A stretch of 64,000 nt of DNA, taken from positions 97,426 through 161,425 of the forward strand of contig JAIWND010000047.1 in assembly GCA_025330725.1 (NCBI GenBank), given 5' to 3'. This document shows positions 54,745-64,000 of this stretch, one piece after another; the first letter of the stretch is position 1, and each line of letters begins with the position of its first letter. Position numbers and translations under genes: made by a program. The notes beneath the pieces were generated by a model, which worked only from the letters and a program-made list of their open reading frames with translations, was not told the DNA's origin and searched no databases. This DNA is from Chlamydoabsidia padenii (Eukaryota > Mucoromycota > Mucoromycetes > Mucorales > Cunninghamellaceae).

Positions 54745-57120
54745 GTAATCAAAAGAAATAGATAATGTATGCTTCTTGGCTAATGACATTTCTTTCCTTA
54801 ATCTTTTATAGTACAGCTTATCTTCGGATCAAGTCGCCTCCTTTGTTGACAAGAAAGGGTTAGTAATATCATTGTTAATTCAGAGTGGGAACTTGTTGAA
54901 GAAACAGATACTATTTAACTCTTTCTAGTCATGGTACCTTTTTGGTTTGGTCAAGTCTCTTCCCATGTTTGTACCAGGTAATCAAAACAAACAGAATATG
55001 TATGTTTCTTGTGTGTTGTCATATTTATCTTTTATCTTTTATAGGACAACCTATCATTGGATCAAGTGGACTGTCTTTGGATCAAGTTGCCTCTCGTGGA
55101 TCAAGTCTCTTCTATTGGGTCAACTTACCTGCTCTTGAATCAAGTGGTCTCCCTTTAATCAAGTCGCCTCCATTGTTGGCAAGAAAGGGTTAATAATATC
55201 ATGTTAATTCAGAGTGGGAACTTGTTGAAGAAACAGATACCATTTAACTCTTTCAAGTCATGGTACCTTTTGGTTTGGTCAAGTCTCTTCCCTTGTTGGG
55301 TTCAGGAATTCAAAAGAAATAGAGTATGTATGGTTTTAGGCTTACTATTCATTTTTTCTTAATCTTTTTGTCAGAGTCCTCCCCGGAAGGGTAGAGAGGA
55401 TCGAATAGTTCCAACACAAAGGAAGAAACGGAAACAGGAACAGGGACAGAAGACATGGCAAGAGTAAGTTAAATAAATAAGTTTATACAAAGAGAAAAGG
55501 GAGTTATAATAATAAAATGAGTTGTCAGGATACAGATCAAATAGAATGGGGAAAAGGTGGGGTATTTATACTAATTCTACGATCTAATAATAAGGTTGAT
55601 GGAAAGTTCAAGATGGAAGTAATAGATCAAGTGGTCGTGGCGCAGATGGATGATCATTGCAGATCGTTTCAGGTTTAGATGGAAGTGTTTCAGGAATGTT
55701 AATCAGGTGGTCCAAGCGCAGTAATAAGAAGATAATTAGATCATGTGGTACAATGAGAAGTAAATCGGATCAAGTGATTAAGGTTTGACAGATGCCTTGA
55801 TTTGGCGAGATCGGGTCATCACACTTTTATAGTACATACATTTGAATCAAGCTGCCCCCCGTGGTTCACGTCATGCTACCTTTTGATTTGGTCAAGTCTC
55901 TTCTATTGTTGGTATCAGGAAATCAAAAAAGTAGAGTATGTATGGTTCTTGGCTTACTATTTTTTTTAAATCTTTTATAGCACATACATTTGGATCAAGC
56001 TGCCTCTCATGGATCAAGTCATGGTACCTTTTGGTTTGGTCAAGTCTCTTCCCTTGTTGGATTCAGGAATTCAAAAGAAATAGAGTATGTATGGTTCTTG
56101 GCTTACTGTTATTTTTTCTTTAATCTTTTATAGTACATCCTTCCTTTGGATCAAATTGCCTCTCGTGGATCAAGTCATGCTACCTTTTGATTTGGTCAAG
56201 TCTCTTGCCTTGGTGGTATCAGGGATTCAAAAGAAATAGAATGTGTATGGTTCTTGGCTTACTATTATTTTCTTCTTCAATCTTTTATAGTGCATCACAC
56301 CTTTGGATCAAGCTGCCTCTCGAGGATCAAGTCATGGTGCCTTTTGGATTGGTCAAGTCTCTTCCCTTGCTGGATTCAGGAATTCAAAAAAATAGAGTGT
56401 GTATGGTTCTTGGCTTACTATTATTTTCTTCTTTAATCCTTTTTAGTACATCACATCTTTGGATCAAGCTGCCTCTCGTGGATCAAGTCATGGTATCTTT
56501 TGGATTGGTCAAGTGTCTTCCCTTGTTGGATCCAGGAAACCAAAAGAAATAGAATATGTATGGTTCATGACTTACTATTATTTTTTTCTTAATCTTTTAT
56601 AGTACATCACATCTTTGGATCAAGTCATGGTACCTTTTGGTTTGGTCAAGTCTCTTCACTTATTGGTATCAGGAAATCAAAAGAAATAGAATATGTATGG
56701 TTCTAGGTTTACTATTTTTTTCCTTTGATCTTTTATAGTACATCACATCTTTGGATCAAGTCATGGTATATTTTGGTTTGATCAAGTCACTTCCTATGTT
56801 TGTACCAGGTAATCAAAACAAACAGAGTATGTATGGTTCTTGTGTGTTGTCATATTTTTTTTTTATCTTTTATAGGACACCCCATCATTGGATCAAATTG
56901 ACTGTCTTTGGATCAAGTTGCCACTCGTGGATCATGTCTCTTCTATTGGAACAAGTTGCCTGATCTTGGATCAAGCCGTCTCCCTTGGGGCAATTCTCTT
57001 CTCGTGGATCAAGTCGCCTCACATGGGTCAATTCTCTTCTCGTGGATCAAGTTTCCTCTCATAGATTAAGTCTTTTCCAATGTGTGTACCGGATACTTAA
57101 ATGAAGTAAAGTGTATAGGC
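54745..57120. repeat. Tandem array of exon-intron-like units
   Basis: About eleven diverged copies of a unit of roughly 135-165 bases in the clean part (55,900-56,900), longer elsewhere. Each unit has a part rich in GGATCAAGT words, then cag/g(a/g/t)attcaaaagaaatag, gtatgtatggttcttgg, a T-rich stretch and ttttatag/tac. The last two look like an intron end and start of the next exon. The exon part can be read as LDQAASRGSSHGTFWFGQVS in most units. Units differ by substitutions, so the array is old. No overall open frame persists after joining. Confidence 0.8.
55369..55823 (-). mobile_element. Solo LTR, family A (455 bp)
   Basis: Begins TGTCAGAGTCCTCC and ends GGGTCATCACA on the plus strand (TG/CA ends), flanked by the perfect 5 bp duplication CTTTT (55364-55368 and 55824-55828). 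Removing it restores the array text aatcttttatagtacat. Read on the minus strand it starts TGTGATGACCCG and has a TATA-like agtataaatacccc, so the element's promoter probably faces that way. No sequence relation to LTR family B. Confidence 0.9.
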
Positions 57121-57336
57121 TTGTTGGGTGATGATAATCTCTTTGGTATTATGTTTTGTATTATAGTCTGCTTTGAATCACTCTCGCCCATTGGATCATG
57201 TATCTACTTTTGGCAAGTCGTCTTTGGTTTTTCCCTGGTAATCCATCGCATATAAAATAATTATACAATAGCGTTTCGCAGGTATTACTACTTGCTTGCC
57301 TTTTTTATTTCTTTATTAATAGGAAACCTAGCTTTT

Positions 57337-57656
57337 GGATTGAAGTCAAGAATTGGAAATGGTCAAGATGTCCCACCAAGTCGTACTGGTAATAAGACTT
57401 TGCTTACTTGAAGTTCTTCCCATTCGTCAAGTAGGTGAATGATTGTTATCAGTTTGATTTGTTCCTGGTGATGGTCAAGTTCCATGGGTAAATCCCCTTT
57501 GTATCTACCAGGTAGTCGAACTCCTATAATAACTATAGAGTATTTTTGTCTTGTACTACTCATTACGTGTTTTTTTATCAATAGATTTGCTTTCTGCTGG
57601 ACTGATATCAAGGTTGGAAATGGTTCAAGAAGTCCCACCAAGTCTTGTTGATAGTG
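57337..57656. repeat. Second repeat type at the end of the array
   Basis: Two diverged copies of a 58-base segment, gattgaagtcaagaattgg... (57337-57394) and gactgatatcaaggttgg... (57599-57656), 262 bases apart, each preceded by attaatag or atcaatag (splice-acceptor-like). Both read GLKSRIGNGQDVPPSRT-like. It continues the exon-intron style of the preceding array. Confidence 0.6.
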
Positions 57657-57769
57657 GCCATCTACTCTTTCAAATGTATGCGGTCCAACTTAAAGTGAAG
57701 AATTATTACTACAACCTGACTTGTCCCGGTAATGGTCAAGCCCGATATGAAACTTATTTTATTTTTTAA

Positions 57770-58302
57770 TGGCACTCGCATCGCCTCACATCTCCATAAT
57801 ACTTATTTAAACATAGTACAAATAGGATTGTTAGTTATAATAAATCATATTTAATTAATCAATGAATAAAAACATTATACCGCTTTAATTTGACCTGTAA
57901 TAATTGATGAATGATAAAAGATTGATAGTATCTACATACCAAATAGCGGCTAGTTTAAAAATGTGATTGATGACTATACAATATACTGTAATTTCAAAAA
58001 GGAATGGAACAACTGTCGGGTCCGACAATGTAAGATATATATATGTATTATGACAATGTATTATGACAATGGCACCAATGTTAGCCAATGGATTTGTGGA
58101 AGCGAATACTTTTTCGCTCGCAGATTCTTGATTGGTGTAAAATATAGGGTTTTTGTAGAATAAAAGATAGATGTATATAAAATATAAAATAAAGACAAGT
58201 ACGGTGAGAATCCTTCCTAGCCTTATTTATGAAGAGTAAAAAGTAGATGAAGAAAAATATCTTAACGGGAGAAGAGAACATTTATACATGTATGTGATTT
58301 TA
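57770..58302. other. AT-rich spacer
   Basis: No gene, RNA or repeat that I can support, apart from tatatata runs near 58037. Confidence 0.4.
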
Positions 58303-58585
58303 GGAGGTGATCCAAGTTTATACCAAGGAAGTTTAACCCTGGTAACCATACCAAGAGCAGAAAGTCAACAGCAACTAAGTATATTACCAGAATTTATGCT
58401 TGATGTCACATCCAGAAAGTTGTGTTCAGCCAAAAAGTATATCCTCCTAGTTTTTAAAAACAAGGGCGATTACTGGGATGTGACATCAAGCTAAATTCTG
58501 GTAATATACTTAGTTGCTGTTGACTTTCTGCTCTTGGTATGGTTACCAGGGTTAAACTTCCTTGGTATAAACTTGGATCACCTCC
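58303..58585. mobile_element. Hairpin MITE with 111 bp arms and TTA flanks
   Basis: Arms GGAGGTGATCCAAGTTTATA... (58303-58413) and its reverse complement (58476-58585) differ by one missing base, around a 62-base loop. TTA flanks both ends, the target duplication of PIF/Harbinger elements, so this is probably a Tourist-like MITE. RNA from it would form a near-perfect long hairpin. Confidence 0.85.
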
Positions 58586-59244
58586 TTATGGGACGAGTAG
58601 TAAGGACCAATTGCAATCATTAATTGATCATGAAGTTACGATGGAAAGTTTTCTTTTGATGTGATGTATCATGGAAAGAATCGTTCTGTCTTGTAATGGT
58701 GTGATACGGTGTTTGTATTGAAACCCCGCATGACAGAACGTTCTTTTTTTCTTTTTTTCTTTTTTTTCTCTTTGTTAAATGACCGTTCCATTATTACTTT
58801 CATGATCATATCATACCATATGAATAGATCATGATGTTTCTCTTTTTATCATCATTTAACGTGTGAGTTTTTGTTCGTACGATCGGAGACAGACTGACTG
58901 TGTCGATCGTCGATCTCTTTTTTATTTTAAATCCCGCTTCGAGGCATGATGCTTCGGGGCGGGCTTTATCTTTTATTAATTGAATTTTACATGATACGAC
59001 ACGTGGTGATACTAACACGCGGTGTCACAATGTGGTCTTAAGCGTCAATTTATTACGTTCAAGTTTGGGAAGCGATGTATTAATAAAAGTAATACTACAT
59101 CTATTTTTCGTTGAACATCTCTTTTTTACTTATCAACTTTCTTTTTCCAAACGTCTTTATTATCTACGTAGGTCTAAATTTACAGTACCGCTTCAGGAGT
59201 ATGGGCTAGTATGCTAACGAGCACTATTTTCTTATTAGTTCAAA

Positions 59245-60330
59245 ATGGGCATGGGTGTAGCGGCTAATGGAGTCCTTTCAGGATCCATTAGCATGGATAA
59301 TAAACAAGCGACAAATCGTGATGGGACGGTTACGAACCGCCCCTATGCGCGTTTCACTTTGAATGTGGACTCTAATTATATTTGTCGTATCCGGCATTTA
59401 TCTTTACTTTTTTATTGTTTTTTATTGTCTTGTTTGATTATAAGCAAACAAGGCAGGTTTTTTTTATTTTTTTTGTATTACACATCTATAACTTGATTAT
59501 AAACTCAGAAATGCAGGTACAAGATGAAGATGAGGCAGAGCCAATGAAATTAGGCTCAGCCGAAGATGATTTTTTTTTAATACAGATGTCATAACAAAGA
59601 GTTACTTTTTTTCTCTTCACTTTTATCTCATAATAAAAGATACATTGAAACCTCGTATTTTATACAGACATCTCAATATTACTGTAAGTTCACCTGTCAC
59701 CTATACATTATATTGGAATTTTACCTACCCCTTTTTTTCTAGTGCTGGGTGGGGAAACCAGAATTGTTGGATTGGCTCTTAGATGCTAATCTTGCCGAAG
59801 GCTCCTCCTTGGTGGTCAATGGAAACATGACCATCAAGAGGTATCGAAATGATAAGGGTGTTTGGGCCATGTCTTTGTCCATAAGTGTAATGAAAATAGT
59901 GAAGGGAATCGACTGGAGGGTGAACATTGTTAACCCTCATGGTGATGAAGGTGAGTTGGTTCCCATCACCACTGATGAAGTCGTACGCCGGATGCGTCGT
60001 TCGGGGGTTCTTCGTGCAGAAGAAAATAGGCATCGCGTGCAAGCTCGGTTGAGCGAAATTTTTAGTGGTCTTGGTTGGTCTGCCGATGACGTGGTGCCCA
60101 TGGCGCAAGTTTTGTCTGCCGCCTTTCCTAACCTTGAAAATGAGTTGATTGCTGTTCCCTTGGTGCAGTTCCAAGAAGTGCTTGTTCGTGGTGGTTTTGG
60201 GCCTCCCAGTTGGTCTGCTTCGGCTGTGAGGAGTCTCCTGGAGGCAGACGAACTTATTTCATGCCGAAAATTTTTTTCGGTAAAGTCGGTAAGGCCGCCA
60301 ACTGGATTTGAAAAAAAAATTGAGCAGTAA
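59245..60330 (+). CDS. SSB-like OB-fold protein, probably element-borne
   Basis: Reads as a single-stranded DNA-binding OB fold split by introns. Exon 1 (from 59245) encodes MGMGVAANGVLSGSISMDNK and RPYARFTLNVDS, like the first strands of SSB. A middle segment (about 59512-59592) has QDEDEAEPMKLGSAEDD. The last exon (from about 59743) has CWVGKPELLDWLLDANLAEG, SSLVVNGNMTIKRY and GVWAMSLSISVMKIVKG, matching the later SSB strands (the aW..LAE....KG..v.v.G pattern). A C-terminal domain of about 110 residues (RRMRRSGVLRAEENRHRV) ends at 60330. Exact exon ends are uncertain. It lies among repeats, next to a partial copy of the 27 kb MITE, so it may belong to a mobile element; some eukaryotic elements carry ssDNA-binding proteins. 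Mitochondrial SSB is a less likely alternative. Confidence 0.55.
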
Positions 60331-60454
60331 ATGAATCTCGTCGGAAGTGACTGATGGCGGGTGTCAAATTTTATGAAAACAAAAAAAAAATTCGGCATGA
60401 AATAACTTCGTCCATTTTATACAGACATCTCACTTTTTATCGTGCACATCATAT

Positions 60455-60638
60455 AAACAAAGTTCTTTATTGTATATTGATGCGTCGGTGTTTAAAATCG
60501 ATACCCCGAAATCGGGATTTAAAATTCGAGACAGTATTTTAATTTCCGACTGACAAAATTCAAAAGCCGGGATCGGGAACTCAAAAAGCAAAATTAAAAT
60601 AAATTAAGGTTTATGACAGTTATAGATGACATGCACCA
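60455..60638 (-). repeat. Partial copy of the 27 kb MITE
   Basis: Inverted copy, with scattered changes, of the left end of the element at 27131-27922 (about 27131-27310). It ends GACATGCACCA followed by TA, the same terminus. The other end was not found. Confidence 0.8.
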
Positions 60639-61230
60639 TAGCCAAGTTCATGTTCTCACTATCAAATCATACAATCAACCAACTACATTACTTAAGAAAA
60701 CATGTCCTTCAACATCAACAACAAAGAGGCAGCCGAATTATTCAAAGTCGTGAAGAAGATTCTTGAAAACCAAAAAGAGATCAAACAATAAGTCCTCATC
60801 TTGCGCAAGCAATTCAATGATCAGTTCAATCCTGTGGTAACTGATGAAAGCTTGACATTACTTCAGGTCGAAACAGCTGGTAAAAACTATTTTGTGTTTG
60901 ATGACTTCCACTATGGCGGAAATAATAGTAGCTATGTTACTACTTTTGGCACATAACTACCATTTTTTACTATGCTCAAAAATAGTAGATATGATATTCT
61001 ACAGTGCAAAAAAGGGTAGCAGCTACTATTTTTGAAAAACAGGAGTGTGCTCAAAACAGAAGCTTTACTACCATTTTTAAAAATAAAAAAACGCACATTT
61101 TTATCCACTACATTATTATACATACACCGTTTGCTTTTTATTATATTGATACGTAGGGGGAATGATTTGCTTTTTTATTAATATTGCGCTTCATATCAGT
61201 TAAAAGAATGTATAATACAACATACTACTT

Positions 61231-61290
<60 letters not shown>

Positions 61291-61885
61291 GCCACTGTAG
61301 ATTGCAGTTGAGTCTTGATTCAAATACAATTATATGCGCCGTGGTTCTATGTAACATATTATCCATATGTTAAACGTTTACGATACTATGATTACACCTA
61401 AATCTTTAGTGGAAGAAGTTGTTTTTTCAGTAAAAAGAAAGATGGGGAATAATTATATTTGTCGTATCCGGCATTGTTTATTTTTTATTTTTATTGATTG
61501 ATTACATAAAGTAATCAAGTCAAGTTTTTTATTTTTTTATTTTTGAAGAGATGATCGACATATGTCAAGACCCTGACAGTCGATCAATCACGTTTTTATT
61601 TTTTTTATGATCGGGATTCAAATATCCAGATCATTTTTTTTATTTTGGAATTGTAATTTATTTTGTGAACACAAGAAAGAGACCAGCCAACCAGGATTCG
61701 TATATCGAAAGAAATGAAGCTGTGTCATCATTAATCTTTTTTCTTTTTTAACAAGTGTGTTGGTAATCTGATATTTCTTTTTTCTTTACTCTTATTTTTA
61801 TAATAAAAGGTTACTTTTCAAACTCGTATTCTATCTACTACATACATATCACACCAACACCACAGATACCACCAATCGAGTTGCC
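60639..61885. other. Repeat-rich spacer with fragments
   Basis: An ATG at 60702 opens MSFNINNKEAAELFKVVKKI and stops at 60789, probably an element relic. Bases 60930-61100 hold several TACTATTTTT-like words in both orientations. A (CTA)n microsatellite is listed separately. The 25-base segment aattatatttgtcgtatccg... occurs at 61447 and also at 59374 inside the SSB-like gene's first intron region. No complete gene. Confidence 0.4.
61231..61290. repeat. (CTA)20 microsatellite
   Basis: About twenty uninterrupted CTA units, preceded by the near-match catactactt. Confidence 0.9.
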
Positions 61886-63007
61886 AAATGTCTTCAAGAT
61901 ACGCTTTCGAAAAAGCTCGGACCACATATGCTTGAAATGATGGGTAAACATCACTGGATCACGCCAAGGCTCATCATTTGGACCAAGAGACCTAACTTCA
62001 GGTGCAAAGTCGTTGCAGGTAGCAGGTAAATGTCATAAAAATAGAAGGCTCACCGTAGGCACGGAACATAGCCATGAGATTCAAAAACCTTTGCCTTTTA
62101 TATGAGAAGCCAGAACGAACAGTGTGAGGAATCGCCGAGGTGATGTCCTCCCGGATGATTGTTGTACCAGGCAAATGGATGTCTTCAACCGTCAGATTAC
62201 CCAATTGTGAGGCCTTTACAGTACGCTGACTGTGCCCGTGGATAGCCACTTTTTCCAACAGGTCAGCAACAAAAAAGACAAAGGAGATCGATTGACCAAA
62301 TCGGCGGTCCACTGGGTGCATGAGAAGCATCTTGCAATGTTCCTTAAACGTCAATTGATATCGGTTGCTGTACATGGGAGCACCAGTGCCGTCAGGGAAC
62401 AGCCAAGGGAAAAGCAAAACAAAGAGGCGGTCATCAGTGTAGGCAATTTTGGCGTGGCCAGCTTCACCAATGGACAATCTTTCAAACCTTGAGGCCATAT
62501 TACTGGCAGAAGGAGCAACATCTTGTGCAGGTACGACCATGTTTTCGTTCCACCCCAAGCTTTCCATCCTTCGAGTTACGTTCACCACAAAAAACGTACA
62601 AGTTCTGTTACTTCAGGAGAGCCAAAGTTGTTGAGTGTGGAATTCAAGCGACAGAGTTGCTCCCAAGCTTCATTCACTTTGGTTACATTGATGTCTAAAA
62701 ATAAAGCAATACTTTTGAGTACATATAAAGTGCTCCTTGTTTAATAAAAAAAAAGCTTACCTGCAGTTGATTCATCAGAGTACTGAAGCCCATAGGACCC
62801 ATCGTAAAGTCCAGCAAACTCATAGTTGTAGGTCGCATTAACAGACCCTGCCAAATGATAATGACCAATTGCACCACCTCCAACAGACTTCAACTTGGTG
62901 ATCGTGGAAAAAATTTTGATAGGAGAGAGGCATGACAAAGAGCGATGATTCATCCTCAAAGTGATTTCCAATTGAGGGGAGGGGAAATCGGGCAGAGCAT
63001 TGTCTTG
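61886..63007 (-). pseudogene. Helitron helicase-like fragment, second lineage
   Basis: Minus-strand segments: QDNALPDFPSPQLEITLRMN and GGGAIGHYHLAGSVNATYNY (63007-62760), an exon with NVTKVNEAWEQLCRLNSTLN (about 62690), then the main frame 62588-61998 with AYTDDRLFVLLFPWLFPDGT, LTFKEHCKMLLMHPVDRRFG, IPHTVRSGFSYKRQRFLNL and SIFMTFTC, and across an intron-like gap DPVMFTHHFKHMWSELFRKR (about 61930). This order is the Helitron_like_N domain. The 5' end is cut by the LTR at 63008, and no Rep or helicase part follows. The sequence differs clearly from the fragment at 39661-40475. Confidence 0.75.
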
Positions 63008-63386
63008 TGAAGTATATAGGGTAGGGAAGAACACAAAAATAAACGAGAACTGTTATTACCCTTTATTTTTATGTTGTTTAAAGAATGAATAAAAAGTGAT
63101 GAACATAATAGAGGAGACAAACTACTGCTGCTTATATAGGCGTTGATAAATTTCTAACTGGCTAACACGGCACCAATGGAAAGATGCATAGATCCCATAG
63201 ATCTGACTGCTGTTCCTCTTCGTTGAAGGAAAACTTTTTAATTGGTAAAAGATTGTACCAAAGATCTTAATTGTGAAGAAGAAAAGAAGAAGTAGTATTT
63301 AATAGGTTTGGTTTCATATCATCGATTACTAAACGCGATCGTACCTTGAAATGTCTCCTGACTCCTTTTTTTTCTGGGAGCGGAAG
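63008..63386 (+). repeat. Truncated LTR, family B (379 bp)
   Basis: The first 379 bases of the 509 bp family B LTR, ending cggaag directly against a complete copy. It begins at the broken end of the Helitron fragment. Confidence 0.85.
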
Positions 63387-63895
63387 TGAAGTATATAGGG
63401 TAGGGAAGAACACAAAAATAAACGAGAACTGTTATTACCCTTTATTTTTATGTTGTTTCAAGAATGAATAATAAAAAAGTGATGAACATAATAGAGGAGA
63501 CAAACTACTGCTGCTTATATAGGCGTTGATAAATTTCTAACTGGCTAACACGGCACCAATGGAAAGATGCATAGATCCCATAGATCTGACTGCTGTTCCT
63601 CTTCGTTGAAGGAAAACTTTTTAATTGGTAAAAGATTGTACCAAAGATCTTAATTGTGAAGAAGAAAAGAAGAAGTAGTATTTAATAGGTTTGGTTTCAT
63701 ATCATCGATTACTAAACGCGATCGTACCTTGAAATGTCTCCTGACTCCTTTTTTTCTGGGAGCGGAAGTTAAATCATCATTACTCATGCTACCTTAAGTA
63801 TGTGAGACTTTATTTGAGGGTCAGATTCTTTATTTCTAGTCGTCAAGTTTCATAGAAGCTAATTTCACAGTTGGGTATTAATGCCTGATACGACA
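63387..63895 (+). mobile_element. Complete LTR, family B (509 bp)
   Basis: TGAAGTATATAGGG...GATACGACA, 509 bp, nearly identical to the reverse complement of 50053-50561. Flanks are ggaag and ttatc, so there is no target duplication; it may have inserted in, or recombined with, the preceding partial copy. Confidence 0.88.
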
Positions 63896-63966
63896 TTATC
63901 CCCTGCCAGTCTTTTTCATAGACGACTTTTATTGTTGAGTAGCAGGTAATTTAGAAGGTATAGATA

Positions 63967-63970
<4 letters not shown>

Positions 63971-63999
<29 letters not shown>
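63971..63999. repeat. T29 run at the window end
   Basis: Uninterrupted T homopolymer closing the window; a poly(A) remnant on the minus strand or simple slippage DNA. Confidence 0.7.

Positions 64000-64000
<1 letters not shown>

Noticed and set aside
56187..56552. 121-codon frame inside the tandem array
   Set aside because: It reads through both exon-like and intron-like parts of the units and exists only because the array is periodic; not evidence of a gene.
58674..58750. Short inverted repeat around aagaatcgttctgtc considered as a terminator or MITE
   Set aside because: Arms are only about 15 bases, with mismatches and no target duplication.
58806..59018. 70-codon minus-strand frame
   Set aside because: No domain, no splice or promoter context, and in repeat-rich DNA.
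61225..61295. CTA run considered as a CRISPR-like or telomeric repeat
   Set aside because: It is a simple trinucleotide microsatellite without spacers; the host is a eukaryote and the unit is not telomeric.

Overview
The window looks like a chromosome segment from an early-diverging filamentous fungus, most probably Mucoromycota (Mucorales-like). The evidence is AT-rich DNA, genes cut by many 50-80 base GT-AG introns, a fungal-type G-beta subunit, PEX5, EME1 and KHA1-type genes, and a transposon load typical of that group (plant-type Harbinger, tnp2-like, pogo, piggyBac, Helitron and LTR remnants). I assign no species.

The conserved housekeeping genes are: an SR-protein tail (59-358); a nucleoside hydrolase (5543-6899, +) converging on a KHA1-type K+/H+ antiporter (7128-10006, -); a secreted acid-sphingomyelinase-like phosphodiesterase (10580-13041, +); a small secreted double-psi beta-barrel protein (14126-14521, +); a G-protein beta subunit (16637-17902, -); a short-chain dehydrogenase (30854-32062, +); the peroxisomal import receptor PEX5 (32272-34779, +); and the EME1 partner of the Mus81 nuclease (37324-39539, -). 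Two further small secreted proteins of unknown role lie at 4474-4806 and 19566-20201. For most of these genes the exon chains could be rebuilt codon by codon. The exceptions are one abnormal splice donor in the nucleoside hydrolase and one single-base frameshift in KHA1.

Mobile DNA fills much of the rest. At 1777-4367 there is a decayed tnp2-like transposase. At 20673-26890 an outer Harbinger element with ~107 bp terminal inverted repeats carries a complete transposase and Myb-like gene, and a second, plant-type Harbinger element (20883-23616) sits inside it. A MITE lies at 27131-27922, a decayed LINE reverse transcriptase near 30 kb, piggyBac remains at 35-37 kb, and Helitron fragments at 39.7-40.5 and 61.9-63.0 kb. 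A pogo-like transposase with one stop codon (40.9-42.5 kb) and a decayed Tc1-like transposase (42.9-43.7 kb) follow.

The most unusual structure is 47157-54428. Two arms, each 1,943 bp and apparently identical in inverted orientation, are flanked by a TA dinucleotide. They enclose a 3.4 kb core with a spliced gene of a family I do not recognise, possibly carrying a PD-(D/E)XK-like nuclease signature. That gene has a solo LTR inserted a few bases upstream of a splice acceptor. The arms hold an array of CAATTGGTC motifs near their tips and outward-facing, spliced, coding-like segments. Beyond it, 54.7-57.1 kb is a tandem array in which each unit looks like an exon plus an intron, interrupted by a 455 bp solo LTR with a perfect 5 bp target duplication. 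The window ends in an SSB-like OB-fold gene, hairpin elements, a Helitron fragment and overlapping LTR copies.
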